Source: Novosphingobium sp. (GTDB lineage Bacteria; Pseudomonadota; Alphaproteobacteria; Sphingomonadales; Sphingomonadaceae). From it: a stretch of DNA of 64,000 bases. Numbering within the stretch: position 1 is the stretch's first letter; the number at the start of each line of letters is the position of its first letter. The translations under genes were made by a program, and so were the position numbers. Shown one piece after another: positions 26,670 through 33,458 of this stretch. The stretch is taken from the NCBI GenBank assembly GCA_024236175.1, contig JACKKY010000001.1, positions 248,001 to 312,000 of the forward strand. The letters run 5' to 3'. The notes under the pieces are model-generated. The model did no database searches. It saw only the letters and a program-made list of their open reading frames with translations, and had not been told where the DNA came from.

Positions 26670-27467
26670 TCAGGTAGCTTCGGTCCCAGGCGCGTGCTTG
26701 TTCATCAGCGCGAAGGCCTTGCGATACCATTTGCTGCCCCCATAGTTCGCGCCGAGGACGGCAGCGGACTTCTGGGCCTCTTCGGGAAGGCCGAGGGAGA
26801 GATAGCATTCGACCAGCCGGTAGAGCGCTTCCGGTGTGTGGCTCGTCGTCTGGTATTCGTCGATCACAGTGCGGAAGCGGACCGTCGCAGCCAGCCATTT
26901 CCCGCTGCGCTGGTAGAAGCGGCCGATCGTCATTTCCTTGCCGGAAAGGTGATCGTTTACGAGATCGATCTTCAGCCGCGCATCGGCCGCGAAATCCGTC
27001 TTCGGATAGCGGCGCACGACTTCGGTCAGCGCCTGCTTGGCCTGTTCCGTCACTTTCTGGTCGCGCGAGACATCGCTGATCTGCTCGTAATAGGAGACCG
27101 CGACGAGGTAGAAGGCGTAGGCCGCGTCCTTGTTGCCCGGATGGATCGACAGGAAGCGCTGCGCCGACTGGATCGCCTTGGAATAGTCGCGCGCCACGTA
27201 ATAGCTGAATGCGCTCATCAGCTGGGCACGGCGCGCCCATGGCGAATAGGGGTGCTGACGCTCGACCTCGTCGAACAGGGCCGCGGCCTGCCGGGTGTCG
27301 CCTTTGTCGAGCCGGGCCTTGGCGGCCATGTAGAGAGTGTCGACGTCACGCGCGACGTAGGCGGTGTCCTTGTTCTTGCCCCCGCGCCCGGCACAGCCGG
27401 AGGTCAGGACAAGCGCGCCCGTGGCGACGGCAAGCACGGCAAGCTTCAGCGGCGATCTCTCAGACAT
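26670..27467 (-). CDS. bamD: Outer-membrane assembly lipoprotein BamD
   Basis: 265 residues. A lipoprotein signal (LAVLAVATGALVLTSGC, modified Cys near residue 25) is followed by tetratricopeptide repeats: DTLYMAAKARLDKGDTRQAA, YSPWARRAQLMSAFSYYVARDY, then AAYAFYLVAVSYYEQISDVSRDQ, a BamD hallmark. It is the essential partner of BamA in inserting outer-membrane proteins, tethered to the periplasmic face of the outer membrane. The ATG at 27467 begins the lipoprotein signal, and the longer upstream frame is not needed. It is divergent from the molybdopterin oxidoreductase (135-base gap). recN downstream in the same direction is a common sphingomonad order. Confidence 0.95.
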   Translation of the reverse strand: MSERSPLKLAVLAVATGALVLTSGCAGRGGKNKDTAYVARDVDTLYMAAKARLDKGDTRQAAALFDEVERQHPYSPWARRAQLMSAFSYYVARDYSKAIQSAQRFLSIHPGNKDAAYAFYLVAVSYYEQISDVSRDQKVTEQAKQALTEVVRRYPKTDFAADARLKIDLVNDHLSGKEMTIGRFYQRSGKWLAATVRFRTVIDEYQTTSHTPEALYRLVECYLSLGLPEEAQKSAAVLGANYGGSKWYRKAFALMNKHAPGTEAT

Positions 27468-27550
27468 GGCGGGGTCTATAGCCACCACCGGCGTGAACGC
27501 CAAGTGAAGTTGCAGATCATCGCCGCCTCTTGTCGACCGGCAGAAATAAT

Positions 27551-27564
27551 GGAACATGTGTTCA
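27551..27564. promoter_or_regulatory. 14-bp palindrome, candidate TetR operator (molybdopterin oxidoreductase promoter)
   Basis: GGAACA-TG-TGTTCA, with perfect inner arms GAACA/TGTTC. It matches the palindromes at 30535, 36916 and 42217 and lies 38 bases before the chosen GTG start at 27603. The other possible start, ATG at 27549, would overlap the palindrome, which supports the GTG. Whether the TetR protein at 42321 binds it is inference. Confidence 0.5.
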
Positions 27565-27602
27565 GCACAACGACCATATCCATGCCCGGGGAGAATCACG
27601 CG

Positions 27603-29642
27603 GTGGCAAGCCAGCCTGTCCAATCGAAACGCAGCTATTGCAAGGTCTGCACGGTGCAATGCGGCATCATGATCGACGTGGAAGGCGACCGGATCGTCAA
27701 GGTTCGCGGCGACAGGAACCACCCGATGACCAAGGGCTACACCTGCCCGAAGGGACGCGCCATCGGCGGCTCCCACCACCATCCGGACGCGATCGACCGG
27801 CCGATGATCCGCAAGGACGGAGCGCTCGTGCCGGTGAGCTGGGACAAAGCGCTGGACGACCTTGCCGCCCGGCTCGGCGCCGTGGTCGAGAAGCACGGGC
27901 CCAACTCGGTTGGCGTTTTCTTCGGCAGCGGGCTCGGCATGGATTCCTCAGGCTACCGCATGGCGGAGAAATTCTACGGCAATCTCGGTACGCCGCCGAA
28001 ATTCACGCCGATCACGATCGACGGTTCCGCCAAGATCGCGGTATCCAGCCTGGTCGGCGGCTTTCCCGGGCTCACGCCCAAGATCGATTTCGACAATGTC
28101 GACATGCTGGTTTTCGTCGGCACCAACCCGATGGTCAGCCACGGGCACAACAACGGCATGTTCAACCCGGCGGGGCCGATCCGCGCCGCCGCGGCACGCG
28201 GGGATGTCTGGACGATCGACCCGCTGTTCACCGAGACCGCGAAATTCTCCAATCGCCACATCGCGCCCTATCCCGGCAAGGACTATGCGATCCTCGCCTG
28301 GCTCACCCGCGAGATCATCGACGGGGGGCCGGTAAATCCCGCCCAGCCGATCCGCGGACTCGAGGAACTGCGCGCCGCGCTCGACGGGTTCGACCTTGCG
28401 ACCGCCGCCGCGATTTCCGGCGTCGCGGAGCAGGACATGGAAGAGCTGCTCGCCGCGATCCGGTCGCGAGGCAAGGTCGTGGTCGAAACCGGCACCGGCG
28501 TCACGATGTCGGAAACCGCCAATGTCACGCACTGGCTTTCCTGGGTGATGATGATCCTGACCGGCGCGATCAACCGCAAGGGCGGCATCTGGTTCCATCC
28601 GGGATTCATCACCCGGTTCGACAGTTTCGAGCTTCCGATCATCGAAGATCCCTTCACGCCCGGCCCACCGACCATGCCCGGCGTCTCCGGAATCATCGGC
28701 GACTGGGCCTGCGGCGCGCTGCCGGGCGAAATCGAGGCGGGCAACATCCGCGCCATGGTCAATTTCGGCGGCAGCCTCTTGCGCTCCTTCCCCGACGCCA
28801 ACGTGCTCGCTCCGGCGCTGCAGCAGCTCGACGTCTGCGCCACCTTCGAGATCATCGAGAACGAGACGACCGAGCTTTCAACCCACGTCCTGCCGACCAA
28901 GGACCAGGTCGAGCGGCCGGAGATTTCTCTCTGGGACACGCTGAGCTCGCGGGTCGCGATGCAGCATTCGCCCGCCATCGTTCCGCCGATGGGCGAGCGA
29001 CGCTCGGGCTGGTGGGTGATTTCGCAGCTGATGAAGCGGATGGGGATGGAAGTGCCCGAAGGGGTACCCGACGACGACCGCCAGCAAGGCGCGGACGAGC
29101 AGATGCTGTCGCGGCACCTCGTTCAGGGAGCGCGCTGCACCTTCGAGGAAGTCGCGGCAAGCGGCTATGTCGAGAAGCCGCTGGAATTCCCGGGACAATG
29201 GGTCGACGCCCATATCGAACGGATGGGCGGCTGGAACCTGGCTCCGCAGCGGCTGCTGGAATTCTGGGAAGGCATCCGCCGCAAGGACGAGGCGGAGCTC
29301 GGCGAGCCACGCCCGCTGGCCTTCATTTCGCGCCGCCAGCGCCGCAAGCTCAACGCATCGCTCGATTTCCTCGGCAGCCCGGCGGACATCATCCTCAACC
29401 CCGCGGATGCAGCGGCCCACGGCATCGCCCATGGCGACAAGGTGCGGGTCCACACCGACCGGGGCGAGATCTTCCTCGACGCCAATGTCGATGAAGCCAT
29501 CCGGCCGGGCGTCGTTTCAATCCCGCACGGCCATGGCGTCGCCAATGTCAACCACCTGACCAATACCGAGAAGGTGGACCCGCTCGGAGGAATGGTGCTC
29601 TACACCGGCATTCCCGTCGAAGTGGAGCCGGTGCCGGCCTGA
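27603..29642 (+). CDS. Molybdopterin (bis-MGD) oxidoreductase, formate-dehydrogenase-like
   Basis: 679 residues, DMSO-reductase family. The N-terminal 4Fe-4S site is Cys13, Cys16, Cys20 and Cys48 (C-x2-C-x3-C-x27-C, ending CPKG). FVGTNPMVSHGH and the C-terminal cap FISRRQRRKLNASLDFLG, DPADAAAHGI-like and HGDKVRVHTDRGEI motifs are standard. By eye, the position of the Mo-ligating Cys/Sec of formate dehydrogenase holds Ile (TIDGS), so the metal ligand is not the usual one. No electron-transfer or membrane subunit lies nearby, and I see no Tat signal. GTG was chosen because GGGGAGA lies about 9 bases upstream. The end converges on TauD C with 4 bases between. Substrate unknown. Confidence 0.83.
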   Translation: MASQPVQSKRSYCKVCTVQCGIMIDVEGDRIVKVRGDRNHPMTKGYTCPKGRAIGGSHHHPDAIDRPMIRKDGALVPVSWDKALDDLAARLGAVVEKHGPNSVGVFFGSGLGMDSSGYRMAEKFYGNLGTPPKFTPITIDGSAKIAVSSLVGGFPGLTPKIDFDNVDMLVFVGTNPMVSHGHNNGMFNPAGPIRAAAARGDVWTIDPLFTETAKFSNRHIAPYPGKDYAILAWLTREIIDGGPVNPAQPIRGLEELRAALDGFDLATAAAISGVAEQDMEELLAAIRSRGKVVVETGTGVTMSETANVTHWLSWVMMILTGAINRKGGIWFHPGFITRFDSFELPIIEDPFTPGPPTMPGVSGIIGDWACGALPGEIEAGNIRAMVNFGGSLLRSFPDANVLAPALQQLDVCATFEIIENETTELSTHVLPTKDQVERPEISLWDTLSSRVAMQHSPAIVPPMGERRSGWWVISQLMKRMGMEVPEGVPDDDRQQGADEQMLSRHLVQGARCTFEEVAASGYVEKPLEFPGQWVDAHIERMGGWNLAPQRLLEFWEGIRRKDEAELGEPRPLAFISRRQRRKLNASLDFLGSPADIILNPADAAAHGIAHGDKVRVHTDRGEIFLDANVDEAIRPGVVSIPHGHGVANVNHLTNTEKVDPLGGMVLYTGIPVEVEPVPA

Positions 29643-29646
29643 TCCG

Positions 29647-30498
29647 TCAGGCGAAGGCTTCTTCGCCTTCCAACTTCGTGCGGTGCATCAGCCGGCCGCT
29701 CTTGTGGTCGTAGGGCATCGCGCGGTGCATGGTGCCGGTGTTGTCCCACACCACCATGTCGCCCAGCTTCCAGTGATGGCGATAGACGAAGGGCGGGCTC
29801 GTCGCCCAGGCGCGCAGGCGCACCAGCAGCGCTTCGCTTTCGGCGATGTCCATGCCTTCAACCTGCAATGCGGTCGCGCCCAGCACCAGCGACTTGCGAC
29901 CCGACTGGTGCTTCCACACCAGCGGCAGCGTGTTGGAACCGATCGCCTGCCACTGCTTCATCCGCTCATAGCTGGGCTCGGGATCGTGATAGAGCTGCGA
30001 ACGCCACATGGCGTGAACCACCTTCAGCCCCTCGATCTCGCGCTTCTCATCTTCGGGAAGATCGTCGTAGGCGGCATAGGTGTTGCAGAACTCGGTCTCG
30101 CCGCCGGTCTTGGACAGGCTGCGGCTCGACATGATCGAGGCGAGGATCGGCACTTCGGCCATGGTCCCGTCGATATGCCAGTAGAACGCACCCTTGAGGT
30201 AGTCGGCGTTGGGATTGATTTCGGGATCCATGGTGATCGGATAGACGAAATCGCCTTCCCGGCCCTGCGACTCCGTATGTTCGTGGGCGAAGGTTCCCAG
30301 CGTATGGGTGAACGCGATCTGCTCTTCGTCGGTCATGTTGATCTCGGGGAACACGATCACGCCGCGCTCCTCCATGATCTTCCTGATTTCCTGAGCTTTT
30401 TCGCCGCTCAGCAAAGTCGCCTTGTCGGCATGGACAATCGAGCCGATTTTCGGCGCGGCGTCAGTGACTTCCCAGCGGGAAGCTGCGGCAACGGTCAT
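29647..30498 (-). CDS. TauD/TfdA-family Fe(II)/2-oxoglutarate dioxygenase (C)
   Basis: 283 residues. The iron site is His108, Asp110 (FYWHIDG) and His258 (DNTGTMHRA), with the 2-oxoglutarate arginine in SGRLMHRTKLEGEE. It belongs with D, E and F to one close group sharing PKIGSxV-type starts, RGVxVFPxI, NTYAAYDDLP, SGRKSLVLG and the ending RTKLEGEExF. Substrate is unknown; relatives act on sulfonates, sulfate esters or aryloxy acids. The ATG follows GGGGAGAACAC. A palindromic operator candidate starts 36 bases upstream of the start. It converges on the molybdopterin oxidoreductase and is followed upstream by an AhpD-like gene on the same strand. Confidence 0.88.
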   Translation of the reverse strand: MTVAAASRWEVTDAAPKIGSIVHADKATLLSGEKAQEIRKIMEERGVIVFPEINMTDEEQIAFTHTLGTFAHEHTESQGREGDFVYPITMDPEINPNADYLKGAFYWHIDGTMAEVPILASIMSSRSLSKTGGETEFCNTYAAYDDLPEDEKREIEGLKVVHAMWRSQLYHDPEPSYERMKQWQAIGSNTLPLVWKHQSGRKSLVLGATALQVEGMDIAESEALLVRLRAWATSPPFVYRHHWKLGDMVVWDNTGTMHRAMPYDHKSGRLMHRTKLEGEEAFA

Positions 30499-30534
30499 TG
30501 TGTTCTCCCCAATACGGGCTGTTATTCAATTGAT

Positions 30535-30548
30535 TGAACACTTGTACA
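30535..30548. promoter_or_regulatory. 14-bp palindrome, candidate TetR operator (TauD C promoter)
   Basis: TGAACA-CT-TGTACA on the plus strand, one mismatch between arms. A second palindrome, TTCAAT-TG-ATTGAA at 30525-30538, overlaps it. It begins 36 bases upstream of the TauD C start. Same design as the sites at 27551, 36916 and 42217. Confidence 0.5.
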
Positions 30549-30586
30549 GCGCGAGGCGGAGTCGCGTCAACCTCGGCGCGCCGCCG

Positions 30587-31192
30587 TCAGGCGTCCTGTT
30601 TCTCCAGATCGCCGTCGTGAAGTTCCGCCCAGGTGACGCCCACCTGCGACGGATCATAGGGGATCACCGGCGGGGCATCTCCATAGGGATCGAGCGTGTG
30701 GATGAACCGATGGGTGCCGATCATGTGCCCGCAGGTCTGTCCCAGTTCGATGATCTCCGCGGTGGTGAACACCTCGGCAAGCCCACGATAGATCTCGTCG
30801 TCGATACTGTGATGATCCGTCGCCAGCAGGTCGAGGAACCGGAGCGCACGGCGCTCGCGCTCGGACAGGTCGTCGCGCAATGAAGGGTCGGCGAGGCAGG
30901 CGACGACGTCCTCGGTCACGTCGTCGACCTTGCGCGCATTCATGCACGGATCGCAGCCGCCGAGCTGGGCGCTGCGGATGCGCAGCATCTCGAGCAGCTT
31001 TCCGCCCAGCAGGTGCCTTGGATAGTTGTAGTGACGATCGCCGTCATCGGGGACGTGCTCGTGCAGGGAATAGGCCATGATCCGCGTCGCGGTCTTGTCC
31101 GCTGGCGAACCGCCATGCTGGATCGTGTGCTCCATGCGGGCCCGTTCCTTGTCCGGCAGGGCTTCCCATGGAAGCGGCTCGATACGAGGCAT
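30587..31192 (-). CDS. AhpD-like / carboxymuconolactone decarboxylase-family protein
   Basis: 201 residues. The core motif is LRIRSAQLGGCDPCMNARKVDDV, the AhpD-like helix with the C-x2-C redox pair (CDPC), followed by the helical segment FTTAEIIELGQTCGHMIGTHRF. Family members are alkylhydroperoxidases, peroxidase-related proteins or gamma-carboxymuconolactone decarboxylases; the CxxC pair favours a thiol redox role, though the downstream general-acid His of AhpD is not in its usual place. AGGGAGA lies 7 bases before the ATG. It is upstream of TauD C on the same strand with an operator candidate between them, so separate control is likely. Function unknown beyond the family. Confidence 0.75.
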   Translation of the reverse strand: MPRIEPLPWEALPDKERARMEHTIQHGGSPADKTATRIMAYSLHEHVPDDGDRHYNYPRHLLGGKLLEMLRIRSAQLGGCDPCMNARKVDDVTEDVVACLADPSLRDDLSERERRALRFLDLLATDHHSIDDEIYRGLAEVFTTAEIIELGQTCGHMIGTHRFIHTLDPYGDAPPVIPYDPSQVGVTWAELHDGDLEKQDA

Positions 31193-31213
31193 GGTCGATC
31201 TCCCTGTCTTGCA

Positions 31214-31244
31214 GCTGTGTCGTATCCCGACTGCATATGACAGC
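31214..31244. promoter_or_regulatory. Imperfect inverted repeat upstream of the AhpD-like gene
   Basis: TGTCGTAT at 31218-31225 and ATATGACA at 31235-31242 pair in 7 of 8 bases, with further GC pairing outside. It begins 21 bases upstream of the AhpD-like start. It may be an operator or part of the acr3 transcript's end. Different from the TGAACA palindromes. Confidence 0.3.
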
Positions 31245-31292
31245 AACCCGTCGCCAGCAAGCGAACCGGTCCGGCGAGACGGAGGCTTCGCG

Positions 31293-32378
31293 TCAGCTCT
31301 CCGAGACGCCGGGCGTTGTCTGCGGATACCAGCGCCTGCCGAACCAGAATGCGGCATTGACCAGCATGATCAGCACGGGGACCTCTACCAGCGGGCCTAT
31401 CACCGCGGCGAACGCGACAGGCGAGGCCAGCCCGAACGCGGCGATGGCGACGGCGATGGCCAGCTCGAAATTGTTGCTCGCGGCGGTGAAGGCGACCGCG
31501 GTGGTGCGCGGATAATCGGATTCGATCAGTCGCCCCATCGCAAAGCTGATCACGAACTGCAGCACGAAATAGATCGCCAGCGGCACGGCGATGCGCAGCG
31601 TGTCCAGCGGCAGCCGTACGACGTCTCCGCCCTTGAGGCTGAACATGGCGACGATCGTGAACAGCAGCGCGACCAGCGTTACCGGCGCGATGCGGGGCAG
31701 GAAGCGCTGCTCGTACCACTCGCCGCCCTTGCGCGCGATCAGGATGCGCCGCGTGAGGAAACCGGCGGCGAAGGGGATGCCGAGATAGATCAGCACGGCC
31801 TGGGCGATCGTCCAGAAGCTGACGTCGATAACGCTGCCCTGCAGGCCGATCAGCGGCGGCAGCACCGCCAGGAAGAACCATGCGTAGACGCTGAAGAACA
31901 GGATCTGGAACAGCGAGTTGAACGCCACCAGTGCCGCGACATATTCGTTGTCGCCGCGCGCGAGCTGGTTCCACACCAGCACCATCGCGATGCAACGCGC
32001 CAGGCCGATCAATATGACGCCGGTCATGTAGGCCGGCTCGTCCCGCAGGAACAGGACCGCCAACACAAACATCAGCACCGGGCCGATCACCCAGTTCTGG
32101 AAGAGCGACAGGGCGAGCACCCGCTTGTCTTCAAAGACGCGCGGCAATTGCTCGTAGCGCACGCGCGCCAGCGGCGGATACATCATCAGCACCAGGCCGA
32201 TGGCGATGGGGATGTTGGTCGAACCGACGGACAGCGCGTCGAGCGCCCTGGGCAGCCCTTCGAACACGGTTCCCAGCAGCACGCCGAGCGCCATGGCGAG
32301 GAAGATCCACAGTGTCAGGTAGCGGTCCAGGAAGGACAGCCGGCGTCGCGGTGCCGACGCTGCCTGCGCCGCGTTCAC
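31293..32378 (-). CDS. acr3: Arsenite efflux transporter, ACR3 type
   Basis: 361 residues with about ten membrane spans. Family marks are FLDRYLTLWIFLAMALGVLLG at the N-terminus, IGLARCIAMVLVWNQLARGD with the conserved functional Cys (Cys129) and FTAASNNFELAIAVAIAAFG. ACR3 exports arsenite across the inner membrane driven by the proton gradient; it is unrelated to E. coli ArsB although often labelled arsB. Its start overlaps the arsC stop by four bases (ATGA), so the two are coupled in an arsR-arsC-acr3 operon on the minus strand. Confidence 0.94.
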   Translation of the reverse strand: MNAAQAASAPRRRLSFLDRYLTLWIFLAMALGVLLGTVFEGLPRALDALSVGSTNIPIAIGLVLMMYPPLARVRYEQLPRVFEDKRVLALSLFQNWVIGPVLMFVLAVLFLRDEPAYMTGVILIGLARCIAMVLVWNQLARGDNEYVAALVAFNSLFQILFFSVYAWFFLAVLPPLIGLQGSVIDVSFWTIAQAVLIYLGIPFAAGFLTRRILIARKGGEWYEQRFLPRIAPVTLVALLFTIVAMFSLKGGDVVRLPLDTLRIAVPLAIYFVLQFVISFAMGRLIESDYPRTTAVAFTAASNNFELAIAVAIAAFGLASPVAFAAVIGPLVEVPVLIMLVNAAFWFGRRWYPQTTPGVSES

Positions 32379-32899
32379 GCGCCGTGCTCCGTGATCCGTG
32401 TTGCGCCTTCGGATCGGCCGATTTCCTTGAGCTTTCGTTGCATGGCGAGCGCATCGAGACTTTCGATCGGCAATTCCAGGAACAGTTCGATCCGGCGACG
32501 CAGATAGCGCAGTGCTTGTACGAAAGCCTCGCGCTGGCCTTCACCCTCGACCGCAGCCGGGTCCTCGATCCCCCAATGCGCGGTGACGGGATGGCCGGAC
32601 CACACAGGACAGGATTCTCCCGCTGCATTGTCGCACACGGTGAAAATGAAATCGAACCGGGGCGCATCCGGGCCCGAAAATTCGTCCCAGCTTTTCGACC
32701 GCAGTCCTTCGGTCGAAAAGCCGAAACCGGCCAGCACCTGAAGCGCCATCGGATGGACAGCTCCCTTCGGCTGGCTCCCGGCGCTGTAGGCATTGAAACG
32801 CCCCGCCCCGTCATGGTTCATCAGCACTTCGCCGATGATCGAGCGGGCGCTGTTGCCCGTGCACAGGAACAGCACGTTCCAGACCTTGTCCGGCATCAT
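32375..32899 (-). CDS. arsC: Arsenate reductase, low-molecular-weight phosphatase type
   Basis: 174 residues. The P-loop CTGNSAR (Cys13-x5-Arg19) and the later FIFTVCDNAAGESCPVWSG with its two redox cysteines identify a thioredoxin-type ArsC (related to tyrosine phosphatases), which reduces arsenate to arsenite for export. About 35 extra residues at the C-terminus (ESLDALAMQRKLKEIGRSE) extend past the phosphatase fold, seen in many alphaproteobacterial homologues. It lies 9 bases after arsR and overlaps acr3 by 4 bases. Confidence 0.92.
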   Translation of the reverse strand: MMPDKVWNVLFLCTGNSARSIIGEVLMNHDGAGRFNAYSAGSQPKGAVHPMALQVLAGFGFSTEGLRSKSWDEFSGPDAPRFDFIFTVCDNAAGESCPVWSGHPVTAHWGIEDPAAVEGEGQREAFVQALRYLRRRIELFLELPIESLDALAMQRKLKEIGRSEGATRITEHGA

Positions 32900-32908
32900 T
32901 TCCTCCGT

Positions 32909-33238
32909 TCAGCAGCAGGCGAGTTCGGCGACGAGCGGTTCGCAAAGCTCCGCGCGCCCGCCGCAGCAATCCTTGGCGAGGAACAGCATAAGCTCCCGCA
33001 ACCGCGCGATGTCCGCCCGGTACTGGATGATCCGGCTGCGCCGCTCGGCAGTGACCAGCCCGGCCCGCGCGAGAATGCCGAGATGACTGGAAAGCGTGTT
33101 GGCCGGCACTTCCAGCGCGCGAGCAAGCTCGCCGGCGGGTAGCCCCTCGGGCTCGTGCCTGACCAGCAGGCGGAAAGCTTCGAGCCGGGTCTCCTGCGAG
33201 AGCGCACCGAACGCGGCCAATGCGTCGATATTTTTCAT
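32909..33238 (-). CDS. arsR: ArsR-family arsenite-responsive repressor
   Basis: 109 residues, a winged-helix repressor: LSQETRLEAFRLLVRHEPEG, the recognition helix PANTLSSHLGILARAGLV, wing RRSRIIQYRAD. Cys91, Cys92 and Cys99, with Cys108-109 at the end, match the C-terminal As(III) site of the Acidithiobacillus ArsR type rather than the E. coli ELCVCDLC site, which is absent. It releases DNA when arsenite binds. A palindrome sits two bases before its ATG (33241-33256), a fitting operator. First gene of the ars operon. Confidence 0.92.
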   Translation of the reverse strand: MKNIDALAAFGALSQETRLEAFRLLVRHEPEGLPAGELARALEVPANTLSSHLGILARAGLVTAERRSRIIQYRADIARLRELMLFLAKDCCGGRAELCEPLVAELACC

Positions 33239-33240
33239 AT

Positions 33241-33256
33241 TTCGAGAATTATCGAA
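33241..33256. promoter_or_regulatory. Candidate ArsR operator
   Basis: TTCGA-GAATTA-TCGAA: perfect 5-bp arms in an AT-rich stretch that stands out from the GC-rich surroundings, beginning two bases upstream of the arsR start codon. Its position implies binding over the leader and promoter. The remaining 33257-33458 between arsR and the sulfatase end holds no gene I can support. Confidence 0.5.
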
Positions 33257-33458
33257 CTAATGCTCGCCGAGCAAGTGTTCTCCGATGACTGCGAAGGCGA
33301 TTTTTCGAGCGGAAGCGGAGGTCCGGAGTCGACGCAAAAGCGGCCATTCCGGCCTCCCGATCGACTTCCCGAATCCGGACATTCATTGAACGCCCTATTC
33401 GGCCCTAGCGTCGTCCTCGGTGGCTTCTCACAGGCGAGGTTCGCGGCGCGGCTAATCC

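Noticed and set aside
27549..27602. ATG start at 27549 for the molybdopterin oxidoreductase
   Set aside because: It lacks a ribosome-binding site and overlaps the palindrome at 27551; GTG 27603 has GGGGAGA about 9 bases upstream.
31293..32378. Labelling the arsenite carrier as E. coli-type ArsB
   Set aside because: Sequence and length match the unrelated ACR3 family.
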